DNA of 64,000 nt from Bryobacterales bacterium (GTDB taxonomy: Bacteria > Acidobacteriota > Terriglobia > Bryobacterales > Bryobacteraceae). Positions 15,130-22,506 of this stretch are shown one piece after another (within the stretch, counting starts at the first letter, position 1; each line of letters begins with the position of its first letter). Location of the stretch: the NCBI GenBank assembly GCA_020847975.1, contig JADLBD010000279.1, positions 1-64,000 of the forward strand, read 5' to 3'. Below the pieces are notes generated by a model, which saw only the letters and a program-made list of their open reading frames with translations, was not told the origin of the DNA and did not search any database. Both the position numbers and the translations under genes were made by a program.

Positions 15130-17832
15130 ATGACAAAGGAATTGGTGATATCCGCCAATCGCCACGAAACCAAGGTGGCTCTTCTTGAAGATGACCAGTT
15201 GGTGGAGATTTATTTTCAACGCGCTCAGGAGTATTCGCTCGCAGGCAGCGTACACAAAGGAAAAGTAACGCGGGTCCTTCCCGGCATGCAATCCGCTTTC
15301 GTGGATCTGGGCCTGGAGCGCGATACGTTTCTCTACGTTTCGGACTTCTTTGAAGAAAGCGAGGAGTACGAGAGGCTGCCGGTGGTGGAAGAGAAGCCGT
15401 CCCGGCGCCAACCCGCGGAATTGCGGGAGGGGCGGGAGGCGCGGGAGGCGCGCGAACCGAGGGAAGCGCGGGAGAAGGCGCCGCAGGCCGCGGCAGCCCC
15501 TGCCCTGGAGCCGGCCGCTGAAAGCGCTGCGGAAGAAGCGGTAGTCCCGGCGGCGGCAGCGGAGCGGGGAGGGCGTCCTGAGAGAGGAGAGCGCCGCGAC
15601 CGCGGCGACCGCGGCGACCGTAACGATCGCGGGGGTCGAGGCGGAAGGCGAGGCCGCCGCCGCCGGGGCCGCGGAGGCCGCGGATTTCCCGAAAGCAAGT
15701 ACGCTCAGGAAACGGAGCAGGCGGCTGCACCCGCCGGCCCTGTCGAGGAGTTGGAGCAGGCGGCGGAACCGGAAACGGGCGACTTTGCCGTGCTGCCCGG
15801 GGAATCCCTCGCGAAGTATACCCGGCCGTCCGATGAGGATTTGGCGGAAAGCGAGGAGAATCCCGAAGGCTTGGAGGAGTCCGAGAGCGGCATGGACGAG
15901 TTATCCGCCGCTGCCGCTGTCGAGGAAGTTCCGGCAGGGGACGAAGAAGTCTCTCCGGTGGCGGGACTCGCCGAAGTAGAGGAAGTGCAAGGCGAGGAGT
16001 CAGGGGAGCCGGCCGGATCGGAAGAAGAGGTTTCCGCCGCCGAAGGCGCCGATGAGGAGGGCGAAGAACTTGCCGAAGCTGCCGACTCGGTCTCTCTGGA
16101 AACCATTGAAGAAGAGGAGTCCGGTCTTACGGACGAGCAGCTTGATGCCATCCAGTTGCAGGCGGAAGCGATGGCGCGCCGGGAGACTCCGGGGTCGGAG
16201 GCGGAGCGGACTGAGGCTGAGGAACTGACCGAGGCGCCGTCGGAGGAAGAGGAAACAGAGGCTGAAGCTGAAGTGGCGGGAGAACCGTCCGAGGCCGGCG
16301 CGGAGGCGCCGGAGGAAGGCGAGACCGCCGCGGAAGAGGGGGCCGAGGAAGGCGCCGCTCACGAACCTGTGCTCGCTTCCATTGACAGCATGGCGTCGAG
16401 CCACCGGGAACAGACCTCACGCTTCCTGCGTGGACGACGCATGCGCCGCCGCCGCGGCCAGACGGACCCGAACGTTCGTACGGTGGGCCGCGAACAGGGC
16501 CGTGAACCCCGCGAACCCCGCGAAGGGCGGGAGCGCACGGAGGGCAGGGAACCGCGCGAGCGGGAGCCAAGGGAGAAGGAGAGCCGGGAGGTCAGCAGAG
16601 AATCCCGCCAGGCTCAAGAGCGCCAGGGGCAGCCTTCGATTACGGAATTGTTGAAGGAGGGGCAGGAGATTGTGGTGCAGATCGCCAAGGAGCCCATGGG
16701 GCAAAAAGGCGCGCGCATCACTTCGCACATCGCTCTACCCGGCCGGTACTGCGTCTATATGCCGACGGTGGAACACCTCGGCGTCTCGCGCAAAATCGCC
16801 TCGGACGAGGAGCGCCAGCGGCTTCGCCGTATCCTCCAGACCCACCGCCAGGGCATTCCCGGCGGCTTCATCATCCGCACGGCCGGGGAAGGGAAGACCG
16901 AGGAGCAGATTGCTTCCGACCTTCAGTACCTCTACCAATTGTGGATGGAGATCAAGCAGAAGGCCGAAAGGCTGAAGGCTCCGGCGCTGCTCTATCATGA
17001 CGTGGAGATCGTGCAGCGCCTGCTGCGGGATCAGCTTACGGATCAGTTCAAGAACATCTGGGTGGACAACGAAGATCTGTACGAGACCGTAGTCCGCTTC
17101 GTGCAGCGTATGCAGCCGGGCATGGTGAACAAGGTGAAACTGTACACGCGCTCGGTGCCCATCTTCGACGCTTTCAACATCACCAGCGAATTGGAGAAGG
17201 CCCTCCGTCCGAAGGTTTGGCTGAAATCCGGCGGCTACATCGTGATCAACCAGACGGAGGCGTTGGTGGCCATCGATGTGAACACCGGCAAGTACGTCGG
17301 CAAGTCGCATCGCCTCGAGGACACCATCGTCAAGACCAACACGGATGCGGTGAAGGAGATCGTGCGCCAGGTCCGGCTGCGCGACCTGGGCGGCATCATC
17401 GTGGTGGACTTCATCGACATGGACGAGCGCAAGAACCGCCAGAAGGTGATGCAGGCGCTCGAAGAAGCCATGCGCAGCGACCGCGCCCCGAACAAGATTC
17501 TCCAGTTCAACGACTTCGGTCTGGTGGCCATCACGCGGAAGCGCGTGAAGCAAAGCCTGGAGCGGACGCTGTGCGCGCCGTGCACCGCCTGCGAAGGTTC
17601 GGGCTACACGAAGAGCGTACAGACCGTCATCAGCGAAATCCTTGTCGAGGCCCTCAAACTGGCTCCGCACGTGGAGACCAAGGAGGTGATGCTACGCGTC
17701 CACCCGACCGTAGCGATCGCGCTCAAATCAAAGGAAAACGACTACCTGGAGGAGTTGGAGGAGACCTTCAAGCGCCCGGTGCTGGTGACCGGGGACGCGA
17801 CGCTGCATCCGGAAAAATTCGATCTGGGCTGA
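15130..17832 (+). CDS. rng: Ribonuclease G/E with a ~425-residue acidic insertion in the S1 domain
   Basis: 900 residues; the start ATG follows AGGAGGTTTAG. Residues 1-77 hold the RNase H-like strand and the first half of the S1 domain (VHKGKVTRVLPGMQSAFVDLG, as motif pieces). The second half of the S1 domain (ITELLKEGQEIVVQ) begins only at residue 504. Everything between is low-complexity: arginine/glutamate repeats, an RGG-like basic tract, then a long Glu/Ala-rich acidic run and a second basic REPREP-type tract. The catalytic core is intact: Asp716 in VAIDVNTGK, Asp760 in VVDFIDMD, and the zinc-link cysteines C815/C818 (CAPC). It cleaves single-stranded RNA in mRNA decay and rRNA processing. 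Its place after mreBCD-mrdA-rodA matches the mre-rng order known from proteobacteria. Confidence 0.93.
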   Translation: MTKELVISANRHETKVALLEDDQLVEIYFQRAQEYSLAGSVHKGKVTRVLPGMQSAFVDLGLERDTFLYVSDFFEESEEYERLPVVEEKPSRRQPAELREGREAREAREPREAREKAPQAAAAPALEPAAESAAEEAVVPAAAAERGGRPERGERRDRGDRGDRNDRGGRGGRRGRRRRGRGGRGFPESKYAQETEQAAAPAGPVEELEQAAEPETGDFAVLPGESLAKYTRPSDEDLAESEENPEGLEESESGMDELSAAAAVEEVPAGDEEVSPVAGLAEVEEVQGEESGEPAGSEEEVSAAEGADEEGEELAEAADSVSLETIEEEESGLTDEQLDAIQLQAEAMARRETPGSEAERTEAEELTEAPSEEEETEAEAEVAGEPSEAGAEAPEEGETAAEEGAEEGAAHEPVLASIDSMASSHREQTSRFLRGRRMRRRRGQTDPNVRTVGREQGREPREPREGRERTEGREPREREPREKESREVSRESRQAQERQGQPSITELLKEGQEIVVQIAKEPMGQKGARITSHIALPGRYCVYMPTVEHLGVSRKIASDEERQRLRRILQTHRQGIPGGFIIRTAGEGKTEEQIASDLQYLYQLWMEIKQKAERLKAPALLYHDVEIVQRLLRDQLTDQFKNIWVDNEDLYETVVRFVQRMQPGMVNKVKLYTRSVPIFDAFNITSELEKALRPKVWLKSGGYIVINQTEALVAIDVNTGKYVGKSHRLEDTIVKTNTDAVKEIVRQVRLRDLGGIIVVDFIDMDERKNRQKVMQALEEAMRSDRAPNKILQFNDFGLVAITRKRVKQSLERTLCAPCTACEGSGYTKSVQTVISEILVEALKLAPHVETKEVMLRVHPTVAIALKSKENDYLEELEETFKRPVLVTGDATLHPEKFDLG

Positions 17833-17893
17833 GATGGGAGGAGGGCTGTGTTACATTGAACATTAGACCCTCGCTTTCCTGTTTACTGATCGC

Positions 17894-17983
17894 GGAGAGA
17901 TGGCCGAGTGGTTGAAGGCGCACGCTTGGAAAGCGTGTATACGGGAAACTGTATCGAGGGTTCGAATCCCTCTCTCTCCGCCA
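17894..17983 (+). tRNA. tRNA-Ser (GGA)
   Basis: The 90-nt segment folds as a class II tRNA. The acceptor arms GGAGAGA (17894-17900) and TCTCTCC (17973-17979) pair fully, with discriminator G and encoded CCA at 17981-17983. The D arm begins TGGCCGAGTGG, which is typical of serine tRNAs. The anticodon arm is CACGC-TTGGAAA-GCGTG, giving anticodon GGA (reads UCC/UCU). A long variable arm follows, then the T arm with GGTTCGAATCC. Its 3' end is duplicated at 19080-19105. Confidence 0.96.
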
Positions 17984-17984
17984 T
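17959..17984 (+). repeat. Left copy of 26-bp direct repeat (tRNA-Ser 3' end, att-like)
   Basis: These 26 bases, covering the T loop through CCA plus one base, recur without mismatch at 19080-19105. Duplicated tRNA 3' ends are the usual footprint of site-specific integration by a tyrosine recombinase. The copy here restores the complete tRNA gene. Confidence 0.85.
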
Positions 17985-18025
17985 GCAACAACAGGCTCTA
18001 CGCCGGCTCTCCGAACTCACTTGTT

Positions 18026-18271
18026 TCAGGTCAGGCGTCGGCCTTTTGGCGCCTGATGCGGCAGTAAGAAGGTCTTTACTAACTCACCTTCACCGCAAGC
18101 CGTCATTCTAGGGAATCGTTTGAACCACATGCCTTCGGGCACCTCTGGCTCCTCGTCGAGCCACTTCGCCAACAGTTCCAATTGCGAGGCGGGAATCTTC
18201 CTGCTCTGGATGCGGTCGAGAAGGTGCTGAAATAAGGCGGGCGGAACATTCCGGCGACGTACTCTTGGCAC
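18026..18271 (-). CDS. Small protein, second gene of a TA-like pair
   Basis: 81 residues, no recognised domain. It is compact and charged (LLDRIQSRKIPASQLELLAKWLDE, then VPEGMWFKRFPRMTACGEGELVKTF as motif pieces) and reads like a real protein. It lies 21 bp downstream of the RHH gene on the same strand, within the segment bounded by the duplicated tRNA 3' end. The arrangement suggests a toxin-antitoxin or other small addiction-like pair, but no toxin fold is visible. It could equally be an accessory protein of a lost mobile element. Confidence 0.5.
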   Translation of the reverse strand: MPRVRRRNVPPALFQHLLDRIQSRKIPASQLELLAKWLDEEPEVPEGMWFKRFPRMTACGEGELVKTFLLPHQAPKGRRLT

Positions 18272-18292
18272 AAGTGAACCCTGATTCGACCC

Positions 18293-18634
18293 TTAGATCC
18301 CGTAGAAGCCGCGCGTGATACGCTCCTTGAGGTGTGCCGCTTCCACCGGGTTCGATGCTGCCGCGAGCCGCTTTGCCAGAGTTCCCAATTCTTCAGCGCT
18401 GAGACGAGCAGCCTTTCCCTCGAGGACCGCAAGTTCCGCAGTCTCCAGAGTGACCTCCTCCCCAGTCGGCCTACGTGCCACGACGCGGCCACCGGTGATC
18501 GTCTGTCGCACGAACCAATGATAGACAGTGAGCGCACTTTTAATGACTTCTGTGCGCTTTGAGCCAGTCATCTCCGCCATCTGGTCTACCAGGGTGACTT
18601 CCGTCGGGGTCAAAACGGGTTGAATTCGTGCCAC
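18293..18634 (-). CDS. Ribbon-helix-helix DNA-binding protein (antitoxin-like)
   Basis: 113 residues from GTG 18634, with AGGA about ten bases upstream. The N-terminus fits the RHH (CopG/Arc) pattern: a beta strand with RIQPVLTPTEVTLVDQMAEM, then TGSKRTEVIKSALTVYHWFV. The C-terminal half is helical (LSAEELGTLAKRLAAA) and would bind a partner. RHH proteins of this size are usually autoregulating antitoxins; the 81-residue gene downstream is the probable partner. An AT-rich TAAAAT lies about 40 bp upstream of the start on this strand and may be the -10 element. Confidence 0.6.
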   Translation of the reverse strand: MARIQPVLTPTEVTLVDQMAEMTGSKRTEVIKSALTVYHWFVRQTITGGRVVARRPTGEEVTLETAELAVLEGKAARLSAEELGTLAKRLAAASNPVEAAHLKERITRGFYGI

Positions 18635-19079
18635 TCAGTCTATCCTCACTTTCTGTTCTCATTTTACTCTAGCACGAGCTCGGCAGCAGGGACTTCTGAA
18701 CAGGCACGAGCGACGAGCGCCACACGCGTTCATGTGAAGTAATGGGCTACCGGGGCATTGGTGCACTGCTGCAGATTCGCGAGTCAGGATTGTTCCGGCC
18801 AAACGTCCGGGCAGTAGTGTTCGTGCTCCTCGGTTATTCCTTCCTTAGATCGTTTGGGCGAATCACGGAGATCGGAAGAGCAGTGGATGGCATGCTGGCG
18901 GCCGGCCATTCGGAAGGACTCAAAGGCTTCGAGATTTAGCGCAGTGGCTTGTGCACGTGCCACACTTTGGCCGATCGTTCCAGCGTGCAATGGCGTGCAA
19001 TGGAGTGTGGGATTCCTGGGGTTCTAGGGATTGTTGCGATTGTGTTTTCTGCATGTTACAGATTCCATTGGCGCCTCAA
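18635..19079. other. Gene-poor stretch inside the tRNA-flanked segment
   Basis: No convincing gene. A 65-codon frame on the plus strand (18742-18939) has no ribosome binding site and no recognisable fold. GTGCAATGG occurs twice in tandem near 18987-19003. This looks like degraded element DNA between the RHH gene and the right copy of the tRNA repeat. Confidence 0.5.
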
Positions 19080-19105
19080 GGTTCGAATCCCTCTCTCTCC
19101 GCCAT
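19080..19105 (+). repeat. Right copy of 26-bp direct repeat (tRNA-Ser 3' end, att-like)
   Basis: Exact copy of 17959-17984, without the rest of the tRNA. The 1.1-kb interval between the copies has two small minus-strand genes and no integrase, so an original element has mostly been lost, or only this short segment was carried. Confidence 0.85.
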
Positions 19106-19143
19106 ATTTCCCAACACTATCGCATTCATGCGATTATGGCCTT

Positions 19144-19386
19144 ATGGCTGCCTTGCACGACATCTCCTTGCCCGAGGACTTGTTTGCCGCCATGAAGCAC
19201 GCTGCGGAGGCGGAGCAGCGCAGTGTCGACGACGTCCTTGCCGACGCAGTCCGGCGCTACCTCGATGAACATTCCTGGCAAGAGTTGTTTGCCTATGGCG
19301 CGGAGCGAGCAAAATCCCTTGGCTTGCAAGATGCTGACGTGGACCGCCTGATTGCCGAATCACGTGCCAACCATCGCGGACAGTGA
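19144..19386 (+). CDS. VapB-type RHH antitoxin
   Basis: 80 residues from ATG 19144. N-terminal RHH motif: HDISLPEDLFAAMKHAAEAEQRSVDDVLADAVRRYL; the rest is a helical tail (AKSLGLQDADVDRLIAESRANHR) of the kind that blocks a PIN toxin. Its stop overlaps the GTG start of the PIN gene (GTGA), which is typical of TA operons. It would neutralise the toxin and repress its own promoter. The partner toxin is frameshifted, so the antitoxin may now be useless or may act on a related toxin elsewhere. Confidence 0.75.
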   Translation: MAALHDISLPEDLFAAMKHAAEAEQRSVDDVLADAVRRYLDEHSWQELFAYGAERAKSLGLQDADVDRLIAESRANHRGQ

Positions 19387-19797
19387 TCTGCGCCACCGTC
19401 GATAGCAGCGTTTACATTCGCGCGCTCCACATGGGCGGGCGCGGTGCTTCACTCACTGTGGCTCGCTGGCTCCGGAGAGATCCGGATTGACCTCTCCGAT
19501 TCAATCCTTGACGAAACAATTCGGGTGCTACGTGAAAGGTTCGGCTGGAATGGCTACATGCTACAGAGTGCCCGCAACAAGCTCCTGTCCGTCTCGTACC
19601 ACGTCTCTCCGGGAATGAAGCTCTTTGTCTTCAAGGAAGATCCCGAGGACAACCATGTGCTGGAATGTGCACTCGAAGCCAGATCGAACTTCATCGTTAC
19701 GGAGGACAAGGACCTTCTGCGACTGCGGGAGTTTGCAGATTCCAGGATTGTAACCATCGCTGAGTTCCTGACACACATCGCCGCACTCCGGAAGTAG
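19383..19797 (+). pseudogene. PIN-family toxin, frameshifted
   Basis: The frame starting at GTG 19383 reads VICATVDSSVYIRALHMGGRG, the usual first strand and catalytic Asp of the PIN_3 toxin family, then runs into a stop at about 19488. The rest of the same domain continues in the +1 frame from about 19434: LHSLWLAGSGEIRIDLSDSILDETIRVL, and the late acidic residues in FIVTEDKDLL. A one-base insertion or two-base deletion between 19425 and 19445 explains the break. The intact product would be about 138 residues, an RNase. The last 236 bp overlap an antisense extension of the next PIN gene. Confidence 0.75.
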
Positions 19798-20256
19798 ATG
19801 GCGCAGGCAGAACATCGACCGCCACCATAGAGTAATCCCAGCGTGCAATAGATTGCGGACGTTGGAGTCTTCGTCGGGCAATCTCCAGGCCGTCCGGAAT
19901 TCACGATCGTAAGTCCAGACCTTGGCGTCCCTATACCGTCCACTCAGGACAGCGAGACAGCCGTCGGCCCAATCAGGGCTCCTGGTCCGTATAACTTGAT
20001 CAGCCAAGTCGAACACTTGTACACGGAAGTCACATCCGTTCGCGCCGGGAACTGGTTGTACGTGGAGATCGTTCAGCAGGGCGCAAACGCAACTGCCGGC
20101 TCCGGTAAGGCAAGTGAAACACGTTTCGGCCAGTACAGCTTCGCACAGGGTGAACTCACTGGAAATCAGCGACTCGAGATGCCTCACCGCCACTCGATGC
20201 TTCTCATCGCGGGCATCACACAGTGCTACGAGCGGGGAGGTATCAATCAAGATCAT
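19561..20256 (-). CDS. VapC-type PIN toxin with read-through C-terminus
   Basis: Residues 1 to about 138 are a PIN RNase: Asp5 in MILIDTSPLVAL, Glu in LAETCF, Asp in DWADGCLAVL and Asp in WTYDREFRTAWRLP. Normal VapC proteins end shortly after this point, but here the frame stays open for another 94 residues, running antisense through the end of the convergent PIN pseudogene. The extension (for example CLRHLLPECGDVC) has no family likeness, so the natural stop has probably been lost. The start overlaps the stop of the upstream antitoxin gene (ATGA). Whether the extended product is stable or toxic is unknown. Confidence 0.65.
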   Translation of the reverse strand: MILIDTSPLVALCDARDEKHRVAVRHLESLISSEFTLCEAVLAETCFTCLTGAGSCVCALLNDLHVQPVPGANGCDFRVQVFDLADQVIRTRSPDWADGCLAVLSGRYRDAKVWTYDREFRTAWRLPDEDSNVRNLLHAGITLWWRSMFCLRHLLPECGDVCQELSDGYNPGICKLPQSQKVLVLRNDEVRSGFECTFQHMVVLGIFLEDKELHSRRDVVRDGQELVAGTL

Positions 20257-20438
20257 TCGGCAGGGCGGAGTTTGCGGATAATCGCTTGGCCGGCGGAGCG
20301 CCGATCGTGAACATCATAGCCGCGGGAAGGCAGATCCACTGGATCCGGGTACAACTCGATCACCGGGCCAGTCTTTTTCAGACCTTCAATCACTTCGCTG
20401 AAGTTACTCCTGACTTCTCGCAAACTTTCGATTTTCAT
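20253..20438 (-). CDS. Phd/YefM-like antitoxin (short)
   Basis: 61 residues. The N-terminus MKIESLREVRSNFSEVIEGL fits the Phd/YefM pattern (DNA-binding, strand followed by helix and 'NF' motif). The second half (DPVDLPSRGYDVHDRRSAGQ) is not typical of Phd and may be changed by small indels. It overlaps the PIN toxin gene start by ATGA, as is usual for an antitoxin-toxin operon. Confidence 0.6.
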   Translation of the reverse strand: MKIESLREVRSNFSEVIEGLKKTGPVIELYPDPVDLPSRGYDVHDRRSAGQAIIRKLRPAE

Positions 20439-20493
20439 ATCACCCTTCGCATCCCTTCCTTAGTCACTCGACTAACCTTTCCGTATCCCTCCC

Positions 20494-20646
20494 TCACAAC
20501 CGCGTCGACGGGAGTATCCGGAAGCGTTTATGGCCTTCAATTCTGTAGGCATTGAAGTCAGATTGATCTATGGTGAAGCCCGTCGACAAACTCTCATGCC
20601 TTGCCAGATAGACGAGCGCCGCATCGGCGAAATCCATCGGGCAATC
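20494..20646 (-). pseudogene. C-terminal remnant of a third PIN toxin
   Basis: The minus-strand frame ending at 20494 has DCPMDFADAALVYLARHE, then FTIDQSDFNAYRIEG and FRILP, which matches the last third of VapC proteins of the 'DxxMDLADA...LDRRDFxxYR' group. The first two thirds of the domain, including the N-terminal catalytic Asp, are missing: upstream the frame runs into unrelated sequence. The fragment lies just ahead of the aminotransferase promoter region. Confidence 0.6.
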
Positions 20647-20902
20647 CCAATCACGCGGACATGACGCCGCCGGCGCGCCTCGCGTTTCAGACTTGTCTTG
20701 AGGCCGGGCGATGCTCGCCAGCTTTATACCTCTGTTGGCGTCGTGCTCCGGCCTGAGATTTAACGGCGACGTCAGTCTTTGTGCATGTTCCCAACGTAGA
20801 ATAAGACGTGATTCATGCTTCCGCCCATCTTCGCTGGTGGCATTTCCCGCCATCGATGCAGCGGAGGGTTCATCGATCGGGGTGACAGATCGGAGGTTGG
20901 CG

Positions 20903-22210
20903 ATGACGGGGCAAGAGCTTTACCGCAAGGCGCGGCGCAGGATTCCGGGGGGAACGCAACTGTTCTCGAAACGGCCCGAATTGCTGCTGCCGGAGCAATG
21001 GCCGAGTTACTACGCGCAGGCCCGCGGCGCGGAGGTGTGGGACGTGGAGGGGAACCGCTACATCGATATGTCCTACGCCGGCATCGGCGCGACTGTGCTG
21101 GGGTTTGCGGACCCGGACGTGGACGACGCCGTTCGCGAGGCCATCACTCGCGGCAACATGACGACCTTGAACTGCCCGGAAGAGGTGGAACTGGCGGATC
21201 TGCTTTGCGAACTGCACCCATGGGCGGAGATGGTTCGCTACGCGAGGTGCGGGGGAGAGGCGATGAGCATCGCCGTTCGCATCGCGCGCGCGCATACCAG
21301 GCGGGAGAAGGTGGCCTTCTGCGGGTATCACGGCTGGCACGATTGGTATCTTGCCGCCAATCTGGCCAGTGACAGTGCGCTGGACGGTCACCTGCTGACG
21401 GGTCTTGCGGCCGCCGGCGTGCCGCGGAGCCTCACCGGCACCGCCCTGCCGTTCCACTACAACCGTCTGGAAGAACTCGAGAGCATCGTGGCAGGGCACG
21501 GCGCGGATCTTGCGGCGATTGTGATGGAGCCCGTGCGCGATCATGAGCCTGAGCCGGGTTTTCTCGAGGGTGTGCGCGAATTGGCGAGGCAAGCCGGCGC
21601 GGTTTTCATCTTTGACGAGATCACGGCCGGGTGGAGGATCAACACGGGCGGCATCCACCTGACCTACGGAGTGCCGCCGGATATCGCGGTGTTCGCCAAG
21701 GCAATGTCGAACGGGTACCCGATGGCGGCGATCCTCGGGACGGGCGGCGTGATGCAGGCGGCCCAGGACAGTTTCATCAGCAGCACCTACTGGACCGAGA
21801 GGATCGGTCCGGCGGCTGCGCTGGCGACCATTCGCAAGCACCGGGAGCGGAAGGCGCCGCAACGCCTGATGGAAACGGGGAGCCGTATTCAGGCCGGCTG
21901 GCGCGCCGCCGCGGAGCGCGCCGGGATTCCGCTAACGGTCACCGGAATGCCGCCGCTATCGCATTTCACGCTGAACGTCAAAGATGCGCAGGCGGCGCGG
22001 ACCCTGTTCACGCAAGGGATGCTCGATCGCGGGTTCCTGGCCACGAACGCGTTCTACGCCATGTACGCGCACGAGGACCGGCAGGTGGAGACTTACCTGG
22101 CCGCTGTAGACGAGGTGTTTTCCGAAATCGGCGAGGCAATCCGGGAGAACCGCCTGATGAGTTCGCTGCGCGGGCCGGTGGCGCACGCCGGGTTTTACCG
22201 GCTCACCTGA
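20903..22210 (+). CDS. Class III aminotransferase, glutamate-1-semialdehyde aminomutase-like
   Basis: 435 residues; ATG at 20903 with CGGAGG upstream. PLP fold type I motifs are complete: GVxDVEGNRYIDM-like start (WDVEGNRYIDMSYAGIGA), ARCGGEAMSIAVRIAR, YHGWHDWY, FDEITAGW and the PLP lysine Lys266 (VFAKAMSNGYPMAAILG). It most resembles glutamate-1-semialdehyde 2,1-aminomutases, but the gene company (oxidoreductase, symporter, sialidase-like protein) suggests a transamination of a sugar or small oxo-acid, not haem synthesis. Which substrate is not readable from the sequence. It probably heads the four-gene group, though a 296-bp gap follows. Confidence 0.85.
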   Translation: MTGQELYRKARRRIPGGTQLFSKRPELLLPEQWPSYYAQARGAEVWDVEGNRYIDMSYAGIGATVLGFADPDVDDAVREAITRGNMTTLNCPEEVELADLLCELHPWAEMVRYARCGGEAMSIAVRIARAHTRREKVAFCGYHGWHDWYLAANLASDSALDGHLLTGLAAAGVPRSLTGTALPFHYNRLEELESIVAGHGADLAAIVMEPVRDHEPEPGFLEGVRELARQAGAVFIFDEITAGWRINTGGIHLTYGVPPDIAVFAKAMSNGYPMAAILGTGGVMQAAQDSFISSTYWTERIGPAAALATIRKHRERKAPQRLMETGSRIQAGWRAAAERAGIPLTVTGMPPLSHFTLNVKDAQAARTLFTQGMLDRGFLATNAFYAMYAHEDRQVETYLAAVDEVFSEIGEAIRENRLMSSLRGPVAHAGFYRLT

Positions 22211-22506
22211 GGTGCAGCAAGGAAAACGTGTAGCAAGGAAAACGTTGCCTGTGTGGCAGCGCCGTGATAGAGTTTGGGCTGATGTCCAGACCGGGATCAA
22301 ACTGGAGATCCCTCAGGTCCGAACAGTGCACGCGACACTGGAACCCGGCGCCGTGAGCGAGAGCGCTCGCAGGCTTCAGAGATGATCCATACTGAACAGG
22401 TGAATAATCGGCCCCTCGACGTGGGCCAGTCTATGCGGCTGGTCCTCCTGACGCCAATGGCCATTGATGGATACTGCTGCAGGGCAATCGACAGGATGGC
22501 TTGGCT
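22211..22506. other. Intergenic stretch with a 14-bp tandem repeat
   Basis: No gene seen. The 14-base unit AGCAAGGAAAACGT occurs at 22216-22229 and again at 22232-22245, just after the aminotransferase stop. The rest is moderately GC-rich and may carry a promoter for the oxidoreductase gene, but I see no clear hexamers. Confidence 0.5.

Noticed and set aside
18742..18939. 65-codon plus-strand frame inside the tRNA-flanked segment
   Set aside because: No ribosome binding site, no recognisable fold, and unlike neighbouring real genes in composition.
20711..20902. Longer N-terminus for the class III aminotransferase
   Set aside because: The added 64 residues have no family likeness and the ATG at 20903 has a good ribosome binding site.
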